DNA from: G963665185 sp963665185 | Lineage (GTDB): Bacteria > Desulfobacterota > Desulfovibrionia > Desulfovibrionales > Desulfovibrionaceae | Direction of reading: 5' to 3' | Length of the DNA: 64,000 bases | NCBI GenBank assembly: GCA_963665185.2 | Contig: CAXXPO010000028.1 | Coordinates: 124,001 to 188,000, forward strand | Part shown: positions 24,838 to 32,333 of the stretch, piece after piece | Position numbering within the stretch: the stretch's first letter is position 1 | Layout: the number at the start of each line of letters is the position of its first letter | Notes under the pieces: generated by a model | What the model was told of the DNA's origin: nothing | The model's input: the letters and a program-made list of their open reading frames with translations, nothing else | The model's database searches: none | Translations under genes and position numbers: made by a program

Positions 24838-26391
24838 ATGAATTATCTGACCAACGATCCCATGTTCGCTTTTGTATCGGATGCGCTTGCCGAGGACGCC
24901 TTTGGCGTGGTGGCCTTTACGGGAACCGAACATGTCTCCCGCTGCTACGAGTTCGATATTGTGCTGGTTTCCACAAACAAGGACCCCGACCTAGCCGCCG
25001 TTGTCTCCTCTCCCGCCCGGCTGGAGCTGCTGCCGGACGGCGAAGGCCGGGGCAAACGGGTGTTTCACGGCATGGTCACCGAGTTCGAGCAGGACAGGGA
25101 ATTCAAGGAATTCGCCCTGTACCGGGCCAAGCTCATGCCGCGCCTTTGGGGGCTGCATTTTACCCGCCGCAACCAGGTTTTTCTCGACAAAAGCCTGCCG
25201 CAGATGGTGGAGCAGATTCTTGCGGACGGCGATTTTTCCCATGACGACTTCAGGCTGGCGCTCTCTTCGCAATACGAGCCGTATGAATTCGTCTGCCAGT
25301 ACGGGGAGAGCCATATGAATTTTCTTTCCCGTTGGTTGGAACATTGGGGGCTTTTCTACTTTTTTGAACAGGACGGACAGCATGAGCGGATGGTCGTGAC
25401 GGATGACAAGGGGTTTCTCGCCATGGGACCGGAGTTCCGCTATCGCAAGCCCAAGGGGCAGCGCCCACCCGAAGGCGAGGATATCGTGTACGAATTTTCC
25501 CGCCGTCAAAAGCAACTTCCCAAATCCCTTCGCATCAAGGATTACAACTACCGGACGCCGTCGCTCGAACTGAGCGGTCGGGCCGATGTGGATGAATCGG
25601 GTCTGGGGGAGGTTTTTCTTTTCAACCAGAGGGCCAGAAAACAGGCCGAAAGCGATCGTCTGGCCGCCATTCGGGCCGAGGAATACGCCTGCCGCAAGGT
25701 CGTGCACTCGGGAAAGAGCACCAGTTCGCGCATTGCCGTGGGCCAGGGGTTTTCCCTGAAGGAACATTTTCAATCCGACCAGGACGGCAACTACTTGGCC
25801 CTGAGCGTCCGCCACAAAGGGTCCCAGACGGCTCATCTCGGGGCCGGGCTGGCATCGTTGTTTCCCGTGTCCGAACGTTGGTCAGGATACCGCAACAGTT
25901 TCGAGGCCATGCCGTTCGACGTGCAGTACCGTCCCGAACCTGCCAGTGAAAAGCCGCTTTTCAGAGGCGTTTTGCCCGCCCATGTGGATGCTTCCGGCAC
26001 GGGACAGTACGCCCAGCTCGACGAATGGGGACGCTACAAGGTACGCCTGCCTTTCGACGTCAGCGGCCGCGATAAGGGCAAGGCCTCGCATTGGGTGCGC
26101 ATGGCCCAGCCGTATGCGGGGAGCGGCCACGGCATGCACTTCCCGTTGCACAAGGAGGCGGAAGTCATGTTGGTGTTCACGGGCGGCGATCCCGACCGGC
26201 CCATCATTCTCGGGGCGGTCTCCAATCCCGAATGCCCCAGTCCGGTCAATGCCGCCAACCAGACGCAGAACGCCATAGTCACGGGCGGAAACAACAAGGT
26301 GTCCATGCAGGACAAGCAGGGCAAAGAGCAGGTTTTGTTTCATTCACCCAAGGCGGACACCTATATCAAGCTTGGCAACATCGACGAGTAG
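24838..26391 (+). CDS. VgrG family tip protein (VgrG-3)
   Basis: A 517-residue VgrG, the shortest of the three. Body motifs are GTEHVSRCYEFDIVLVS, VCQYGESHMNFLSRWLEHW and DYNYRTPSLELSG; the OB-fold is at about 385-475 (LPFDVSGRDKGKASHWVRM, HGMHFPLHKEAEVMLVF, GDPDRPIILGAV). It ends soon after QVLFHSPKADTYIKLGN, without a beta-helix. Like VgrG-1 it is followed by a separate tail-module gene (26455). GGGAG precedes the start, 17 bases after vgrG-2. Confidence 0.92.
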   Translation: MNYLTNDPMFAFVSDALAEDAFGVVAFTGTEHVSRCYEFDIVLVSTNKDPDLAAVVSSPARLELLPDGEGRGKRVFHGMVTEFEQDREFKEFALYRAKLMPRLWGLHFTRRNQVFLDKSLPQMVEQILADGDFSHDDFRLALSSQYEPYEFVCQYGESHMNFLSRWLEHWGLFYFFEQDGQHERMVVTDDKGFLAMGPEFRYRKPKGQRPPEGEDIVYEFSRRQKQLPKSLRIKDYNYRTPSLELSGRADVDESGLGEVFLFNQRARKQAESDRLAAIRAEEYACRKVVHSGKSTSSRIAVGQGFSLKEHFQSDQDGNYLALSVRHKGSQTAHLGAGLASLFPVSERWSGYRNSFEAMPFDVQYRPEPASEKPLFRGVLPAHVDASGTGQYAQLDEWGRYKVRLPFDVSGRDKGKASHWVRMAQPYAGSGHGMHFPLHKEAEVMLVFTGGDPDRPIILGAVSNPECPSPVNAANQTQNAIVTGGNNKVSMQDKQGKEQVLFHSPKADTYIKLGNIDE

Positions 26392-26454
26392 CGTCGCGTC
26401 CGCTACATTCATCCCCTGACCGGTCTTGATAACCGGGGATAACGGAGAAGGCAT

Positions 26455-27141
26455 ATGGGCAAGGATGGATATGCGATTCATACCAAAGGCGATTATACAG
26501 GAACCATCAAGGGCAACTACGATATCAAGGTGGGCGGCATTTCCAACAGTATCGTCCTGGGGGCGATCAGTGTTTCTATTTTGGCCGGAGCCAGCGTCAA
26601 ATGGGTTACCGGATTCGACTACAGCGTCTGTATCGGACGGAGCGGGTCGATTACCCTCGGTTCCCTGGAAGTGAATATCCTCAAGTCAGACAGCTACAAG
26701 GGGGAGAGGTTCTGGGCAAGCCTGGGCCGGACTTTCCTGTGGGGCTTCAAGGATAAGGCCGCGCCCGAGGAAATCACCCTGGACGGGACCAATACCAAGG
26801 TTGCGGTCAACAAGAAAGTAGTCAGTGCACAGGCCACCAGGGCGGCGGCGGACAGGGTCAACGCCATGCTCAACGATGTGAATGCCACCTTGCAGCGAAC
26901 GGAAACCGCCGCCAGCAACATCAAAAGCGACATCACCAAGATCAAGAGCGACGCCTCGCAGATCAAGTCGTCCCTGTCCAAGGTCAAGGTGGCGGCCACC
27001 AAGATGACCTCCGCCGCCACCAAGCTGGAGCAGGCCGGACAGGATACGGATGTGGGAGGTGTGCATATCGTGAACGCAGGTACGGCCATCAGGAACGCGG
27101 CCACGAATTTGACCACGGCAGCCGCCACGTTTATCGGTTAA
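26455..27141 (+). CDS. VgrG tail-module protein (stand-alone, second)
   Basis: A 228-residue homologue-by-layout of the protein at 21761 and of the VgrG-2 C terminus. It opens with short strand repeats (GDYTGTIKGNYDIKVGGISN), carries the shared signature SYKGERFWASLGRTFLWGF at about 80-98, then a coiled coil at about 120-190 with repeated IKSDxxxIKS heptads, and a terminal NAGTAIRNAATNL. GGAGAAGG precedes the start. It sits between vgrG-3 and the DUF2169 gene, consistent with a structural or adaptor role at the spike. Confidence 0.75.
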   Translation: MGKDGYAIHTKGDYTGTIKGNYDIKVGGISNSIVLGAISVSILAGASVKWVTGFDYSVCIGRSGSITLGSLEVNILKSDSYKGERFWASLGRTFLWGFKDKAAPEEITLDGTNTKVAVNKKVVSAQATRAAADRVNAMLNDVNATLQRTETAASNIKSDITKIKSDASQIKSSLSKVKVAATKMTSAATKLEQAGQDTDVGGVHIVNAGTAIRNAATNLTTAAATFIG

Positions 27142-27156
27142 AAAGGGACATCTTCC

Positions 27157-30100
27157 ATGAAGTGCATCAGGGAACTGGAACAGGGCGTCATGCTCAATAC
27201 CTTCGGGGTCAAGGAAAAATATTATATTTCCGTGGCCATGATGACTTTTTTCAGCCTGGACAATCCGGACGAGCCGCTCAAGGAAACCGAGATGTGGCCT
27301 CTGGTTCAGGAAGAAATAGGCAAGGAGACCGTCTTCGACATGGGGATGCCAAAGCAGCACGGCGAAGTCGTGGTTTGCGGCAAATGTTTCACCCCCGGCG
27401 GAAAGCCCGCGCCCGCCTGCCCTGCGGGCGCTCGCGTGGGGAACGTGGCCAAGGAGCTGCATGTCTACGGCCCCAGATTCTGGGACAACACCCCGGCCGG
27501 TCCCGTCCCCACGTCGCCCACGCCGTTCACCATGCTGGACCTGACCTGGAACAAGGCCTTTGGCGGCCCCGGCTTTGCGCGTAATCCCCAGGGCAAGGGC
27601 CATGATCCCATCATTACGGAATCCGGCGGCAAGGTGCTGCCCCTGCCCAATGTGGAGTATCCGGATCGTCCCGTGACCTCGCCCTCGGACAGGCCCGAAC
27701 CCGCCGGGTTCATGCCGTTGGACCTGATGTGGCCTCAGCGGCACGCCAAGACGGGAACCTATGACGATACCTGGTTTCGCGAACGCTGGCCTTACTTTCC
27801 GGAGGATTTCGACTGGACGTTCTTCAATGTGACCCCGGAAGACCAGTGGGCCAAGGAATTTTTCAGCGGCGAGGAGGACATTGAACTGACCAACATGCAC
27901 CCTCGCCACCCCCGGCTGCTTTCCCGGCTGCCGCGACTGCGCCACCGTATCTTTATCCACCGGCTCAAGGACTGGCGAAAACGTGACGGGGAATTCGATT
28001 TTGTGGAACCGGAAACCCGGCTGGACACGGTCTGGCTTTTCCCGCACCGCGAACGGGGCGTGACGTTTTCCAGGGCCGTGATGGAAATTCATGACGACGA
28101 ACCCCTGGACGTGAAATATCTTTTTCTGGTGACCGAACCCATGGACGAGCCGCCCAAATCCATGGAGCACTACAAGGAAGAACTGGAGCGCAGGCTGGAC
28201 CGTTCCCTGAAGATCGACCTTGCCCCGATTCAGGAGGCGCAGGAACAGATCAAGGACGCGGTGGACCGGCTCAAGGATCTTCCCAGGATCATCGAGGACA
28301 AGGTGGACGAAGGCCTGGGCAAGGCGCCCATGGTCAAAAAGTCGCCCGCCCAGGTCGCCAAGGAGGCCCACGCGGCTCTGGACCAGGGCATGGCCAATAT
28401 GGACATGGCCGAAAAGCAGCTCACCGAGGTCAAGGCCAAGTTCGGCCACATGGCGAAGGTGGATCTTAAAGCCGTGGCGGATGGCCGTGTGAAGATGATC
28501 CAGGCAAAAAAAGACATTTCCGCTGCCGTGGCGCGGGTCGAGAACATGAAGGAGAATACCGCGGCCAAGGCGGCCAACCTGCGCAAAAATATGGAGGCTG
28601 AACTCGAGTATACCAAGGCGGCCGCCAAGGGAGCGCAGAAAGAGGACGAGGCCGTCAAGCTGGCTGCCGACACCCTGGCCGATTTCGACGCCGCCATGGA
28701 CATGGCCCTGGACCGTGTGCCCGGCGATCCATGGAAGACGAGAGGGTTCGATTTTGTGGTCCGTTGCCGTCAACGGTTGCTCGACGAGGACCCGGATTCC
28801 TTCAAGGTTCTTCGACGGCTGGGGTTTCGGCCCTACACGCTCAAACGCTGTTTTCTGGGCATCAACCCGGTGGAGGCTGTTCACAGCCGCGCCAGGTGGG
28901 GGCTGGAGCCGGATGAGAAAGCCCTGTCGCAGGGGCTGGACCCCGACGCCCTGATTCTTCCTCCCGGTCTGGTCATTCCGCGGTTCATTGGAGCCGACCT
29001 GGTGGAAATACGTATTCTGACCGACGACTGGGCCGGGAATATCGCGGGCGCACAAACAGCCCATCTGGTTCCCGGTTCGGAAGAAGGCGCACTGGCCCGT
29101 GCCCTGCAACTCAAAAAGCCCATACTCGTCCTGCCCGACGCGCTTCAGGCGCGGTTGGTGGAGCAGGAGGCCGACGACATGGTGGGCGTGCTGGCCATGG
29201 CCACACCCGGCGACACCCTGGACGACGACACCGCAGCCCTGGTGCCCGAAGCCACGCATGTCTACGTGGCGCATCCGGAAGCCTGGCCCGTCGATCTCGA
29301 TCCATGGTCCGCTCTGCATGAAACGCCGGAACCCGCGCCGTTCCCCCAGGGGGCCGACCTGTTCGCCGCCCGCAGGGAAGGTCTGGACATCCGCAAATGG
29401 GTGCGCGGCCTGCTGCCCGTGGAGCTTACGGCCCATATTCCCGAAGACGAGGAACTGGACGACGACGGCTTCAGCGATCTGGTGCCCAAGCCGCCCGTGC
29501 CGCCCAAGCACGACATCAAGGGGCTTGTGGAGCGGCTGCAGAAGAAGATTCAGGATCATGTGCAGCCCATGGTGGAAAAGGCCCAGCAGGAGCGCAAGGC
29601 CATGCTCACCGAGGCGGCAGAAACACTGAGGAAATACGGCAAAGACCCCAAGCCCGTGCTCGATCTGCTGGCAAAAGATCCGCTCAAAACGCCCATACCG
29701 AAAGGTGAAGGCAGTGTCGTTGCGTCCGCTGTCAAGGATTTTTCCGCAGCCATGGTCGAGAACCGCAAGCGCATCGTGGACGCGGGGCAGATGACGCCGC
29801 AGCTGGAAAAGCAGCTCGGCGAGTTCGAGGGCAAGTTTTCCAAATTGTTTGCCGATGTGGGTGCGTTGGAAAAGGATGCGGACGCCAAACTTGCCGAACT
29901 CAGTCCCAAGGAGGGGGGCAAGCTGCCGCCCTGGGCGCAGGAGCAGCTCAAAAAGGCGGGCTGGGAGCCGGACGATCCCATGCAGTTCACCCGGCAGGAC
30001 GTCATTGACCGCTATGCCGCAGGGCGCACTCTTGCGAGCAAGAACCTGCAGGGGCTTGATCTTTCCGGCCTGGACCTTACCGGCGTGAATCTCAAAAAGG

Positions 30101-31059
30101 CCATTCTGGTGGGTACCAGCTTTGCCGGAACCAACCTGTCGGGCGCGGACATGGAAGAGTGCGTGGCGGAAAAGGCCGACTTCACCAAGGCCAACCTGCA
30201 AAACGCCCGTTTGCGCCGCACCATCTGCAAAAAGGCCAAGTTCGTTCAGGCCGACCTGTCGGGGGCCAACGTCACCCAGGCCATGCTGGTAGGCGCGGAT
30301 CTCACCAAGGCCCGCTGCGTGGGCACGGACATCACCGAAGCCCTGTTTGAAAAGGCCGTCTGTCATGACGCGAACTTCGTACAGGCCACGGCCGTGTCCA
30401 GCTACTTCATCGAAGCCGACGTCAGCCGGGCCGATTTCGGGCAGGCCAACATGGAACGCTGCGTTTTCATGAAAGCCACCCTGGACGGCACCCGGTTTAC
30501 CGGGGCCAAGGCCCGCCAACTTTATCTCCTTGAGTCCAAGGGCGAAAAGCCTGTTTTTGCCGATGCCGACATGTTCAACAGCCGCATCATCAATGATACC
30601 AACCTTGTGGACGCGGACTTCACCGGCATCGACTGCGAAACAGGAGCCTGGTTCAAGTCCAAACTGCCTGGAGCCGACTTCCGGGGCGCACGGTTTCATC
30701 GTTCCATGATCGAGCAATGCGAAGCTCCGGGGGCGAACCTGCAGAATGTCAAAGCCTACCAGACGCGCTTCAACCATACAGACCTCACCAACGCCGACAT
30801 GCGCGGCCTCAACCTGTTTGAAGGTTCGTTGCGCAAGTCCTGGATCACCAATGCCGATCTGCGTGGCGCCAATCTGTACGGCGCGGAATTCTTCAAGACA
30901 AAGATCGGGCAGACCCGGCTGGAAGGGGCCAATCTTAAGAAGACCTACCTGCGCGGACACGAAGACATCGTGCGCGACATCAACGATCCGGCCCGACGGT
31001 CCAACGCCGTGGACTTCCAACCAGACCCGACAACAGACGCCAAAGGAGGCGACAAATGA
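27157..31059 (+). CDS. Giant DUF2169 / coiled-coil / pentapeptide-repeat protein
   Basis: A 1300-residue protein. Residues about 1-330 are a DUF2169 domain (FSLDNPDEPL, CGKCFTPGGKPAPAC, LDLTWNKAFGGPGF), a domain known from type VI clusters as an adaptor or chaperone for PAAR-like spikes. Residues about 330-520 are helical and Lys/Glu/Ala-rich. A globular region of unknown fold covers about 520-760, a second coiled region about 780-940, and about 958-1280 is a pentapeptide-repeat right-handed quadrilateral helix (NLSGADMEECVAEKADF, ADLSGANVTQAMLVGADL and many more). The ATGA overlap with the next gene shows coupling. It may carry, load or itself be the delivered protein; no catalytic site is recognisable. 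Confidence 0.85.
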   Translation: MKCIRELEQGVMLNTFGVKEKYYISVAMMTFFSLDNPDEPLKETEMWPLVQEEIGKETVFDMGMPKQHGEVVVCGKCFTPGGKPAPACPAGARVGNVAKELHVYGPRFWDNTPAGPVPTSPTPFTMLDLTWNKAFGGPGFARNPQGKGHDPIITESGGKVLPLPNVEYPDRPVTSPSDRPEPAGFMPLDLMWPQRHAKTGTYDDTWFRERWPYFPEDFDWTFFNVTPEDQWAKEFFSGEEDIELTNMHPRHPRLLSRLPRLRHRIFIHRLKDWRKRDGEFDFVEPETRLDTVWLFPHRERGVTFSRAVMEIHDDEPLDVKYLFLVTEPMDEPPKSMEHYKEELERRLDRSLKIDLAPIQEAQEQIKDAVDRLKDLPRIIEDKVDEGLGKAPMVKKSPAQVAKEAHAALDQGMANMDMAEKQLTEVKAKFGHMAKVDLKAVADGRVKMIQAKKDISAAVARVENMKENTAAKAANLRKNMEAELEYTKAAAKGAQKEDEAVKLAADTLADFDAAMDMALDRVPGDPWKTRGFDFVVRCRQRLLDEDPDSFKVLRRLGFRPYTLKRCFLGINPVEAVHSRARWGLEPDEKALSQGLDPDALILPPGLVIPRFIGADLVEIRILTDDWAGNIAGAQTAHLVPGSEEGALARALQLKKPILVLPDALQARLVEQEADDMVGVLAMATPGDTLDDDTAALVPEATHVYVAHPEAWPVDLDPWSALHETPEPAPFPQGADLFAARREGLDIRKWVRGLLPVELTAHIPEDEELDDDGFSDLVPKPPVPPKHDIKGLVERLQKKIQDHVQPMVEKAQQERKAMLTEAAETLRKYGKDPKPVLDLLAKDPLKTPIPKGEGSVVASAVKDFSAAMVENRKRIVDAGQMTPQLEKQLGEFEGKFSKLFADVGALEKDADAKLAELSPKEGGKLPPWAQEQLKKAGWEPDDPMQFTRQDVIDRYAAGRTLASKNLQGLDLSGLDLTGVNLKKAILVGTSFAGTNLSGADMEECVAEKADFTKANLQNARLRRTICKKAKFVQADLSGANVTQAMLVGADLTKARCVGTDITEALFEKAVCHDANFVQATAVSSYFIEADVSRADFGQANMERCVFMKATLDGTRFTGAKARQLYLLESKGEKPVFADADMFNSRIINDTNLVDADFTGIDCETGAWFKSKLPGADFRGARFHRSMIEQCEAPGANLQNVKAYQTRFNHTDLTNADMRGLNLFEGSLRKSWITNADLRGANLYGAEFFKTKIGQTRLEGANLKKTYLRGHEDIVRDINDPARRSNAVDFQPDPTTDAKGGDK

Positions 31060-31709
31060 ACAATCTCGCCCAGCATATTGAACAACCCAGGCCGGAACTG
31101 GAATACGCCGAAGTTGTGGGCCAGGGGGCCGAAGGCGTCACCGTGCGCACATCCACAGCCCGCTTTGCAGCGCAACGGGCCTTGTCCTGTCTGGTGCAGC
31201 CCCTGCCCGGCGATACCGTGCTGCTTTCCCGCGGCGGACGGGGCCAGAATTTTATTCTTTCCGTGCTGGAGCGGCCCGACGCCGCCCAGGTCCAAACCAC
31301 GCTTCAGGTGGACGGCGATCTTGCAGTGGAAACCACGGGCCGCTTGTCCATGACGTCCGGCGACAATATCCGCCTGACTTCGGGACAGGAAGTCGGCCTG
31401 GCCGCGGCGAAAATCTCCATGCACGCCGCGGAAGCCGAAGGCTCCTTTGAACAAACCACCATCACCTCGCGTTTTTTTGAAGGCCGGTTCGAGCGCATCC
31501 GGCAGATTGCCCAATCCGTGGATTCCTTTTTCGGGCGCGTTGTCGAGCGCATGAAGACCAGCCACCGTCGGGTGGAGCAGGCCGAGGATGTCCAGGTGGG
31601 GCAGGCGCGTTATCTTGTGGACGGAACCTGGACCGTGCATACCAAGCAGACCATGCATACCTCCCAGGGCCATGTGAAGATCGACGCTGAAACCGTGCAG
31701 CTGAATTAG
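31056..31709 (+). CDS. DUF3540 domain protein
   Basis: A 217-residue protein with an N-terminal OB-like half (VVGQGAEGVTVRTSTARFAAQRALSCLV split over strands; GDTVLLSRG; FILSVLERPD) and a C-terminal beta-repeat half (LRLTSGQEVGLAAAKISMHA-like; TWTVHTKQTMHTSQGHVKIDA). This is the usual DUF3540 layout, a small gp5/VgrG-like spike component found beside DUF2169 and DUF4150 genes. AAAGGAGG lies before the start. It probably assembles with the neighbours into the spike cargo complex. Confidence 0.8.
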   Translation: MNNLAQHIEQPRPELEYAEVVGQGAEGVTVRTSTARFAAQRALSCLVQPLPGDTVLLSRGGRGQNFILSVLERPDAAQVQTTLQVDGDLAVETTGRLSMTSGDNIRLTSGQEVGLAAAKISMHAAEAEGSFEQTTITSRFFEGRFERIRQIAQSVDSFFGRVVERMKTSHRRVEQAEDVQVGQARYLVDGTWTVHTKQTMHTSQGHVKIDAETVQLN

Positions 31710-31718
31710 GAGTATTTT

Positions 31719-32129
31719 ATGTTTGCCAATACCATGATGGGCGGAGTCCAGATGGGTTTTCCAGACACCTGCGTCACTCCCGGCGTGGCCGCGGGTGCGC
31801 CTGCGCCTGTTCCGTACCCCAACATCGCAATGGGGCCGACCACTATTCCTCCCACCAACGCAATGACCGTGTTGGTTTCCTGCGCGCCCGCCCAGAATCA
31901 GCTGACCATGGGCACCCTCAGCAACGGAGACAATGCAGGCGTGATGCTCGGGGTGGCCTCGGGCATGGTCATGGGACCCCAGGGCTACACCATGGGGAGC
32001 CTGACCGTGTTCATGGGCGGACCGCCAGCCCAGCGGCTGACCAGCATCACCAAGCACAACGGCGCAAGCATGAACGATCCCGGCGTCAGCGCGGTTCCCA
32101 GCCAGGTGAAATGTCTGGTGCTGGGGTAG
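31719..32129 (+). CDS. PAAR-like DUF4150 protein
   Basis: A 136-residue cone-tip protein. The N terminus MFANTMMGGVQMGFPDTC, followed by PVPYPNIAMGP, is the DUF4150 signature; further strands include MTMGTLSNGDNAG-like and VFMGGPPAQRLTS segments. Such proteins cap VgrG trimers and usually need a DUF2169 partner, which is encoded two genes upstream. No C-terminal toxin extension is present. AGGAG precedes the start. It is the last gene of the island, and three hairpins follow. Confidence 0.88.
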   Translation: MFANTMMGGVQMGFPDTCVTPGVAAGAPAPVPYPNIAMGPTTIPPTNAMTVLVSCAPAQNQLTMGTLSNGDNAGVMLGVASGMVMGPQGYTMGSLTVFMGGPPAQRLTSITKHNGASMNDPGVSAVPSQVKCLVLG

Positions 32130-32164
32130 GCAAGAGAGCAGAGCGGCTACACTGCCCCGTGTTT

Positions 32165-32194
32165 CCGGTCAGGGGAGTTGAACTCCCTGACCGG
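32165..32194 (+). terminator. Hairpin 1 after the VgrG island
   Basis: CCGGTCAGGG pairs with CCCTGACCGG around a short AGTT/AACT extension with one bulged G, 36 bases after the DUF4150 stop. No T run follows, so termination is inferred from position. Confidence 0.5.
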
Positions 32195-32250
32195 CGAAGA
32201 CCCTGTGTCCCTGCAAAAGCATGCTTTTGCAGGGACACAGGGTCTTCGCC
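32193..32250. repeat. Perfect 58-nt palindrome (hairpin 2)
   Basis: Two 29-base arms without any loop (arms start GGCGAAGACCCTG and end TTGCAGG...CTTCGCC) make one of the longest perfect palindromes in the window. It abuts hairpin 1 and lies between convergent genes. It could be a bidirectional transcription end or the scar of a mobile element. Confidence 0.85.
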
Positions 32251-32286
32251 ATTGAAAGGAGGCAAACGGTTGGTTTGTTGGGATAC

Positions 32287-32321
32287 ACAGTGCAGGCTGC
32301 TTACGCCACAGCCTGCACTGT
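32287..32321. terminator. Hairpin 3 between convergent genes
   Basis: ACAGTGCAGGCTG (32287-32299) pairs with CAGCCTGCACTGT (32309-32321) around nine bases, 13 bases beyond the stop of the minus-strand lipoprotein gene. It probably ends that transcript, although no T run is present. Confidence 0.5.
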
Positions 32322-32333
32322 AGGGAGTAATTA

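Noticed and set aside
26686..31020. A 1444-codon open frame on the minus strand opposite the DUF2169 gene
   Set aside because: It is the shadow of a real gene in G+C-rich DNA: His/Gly/Val/Arg-rich, no family motifs, no ribosome-binding site.
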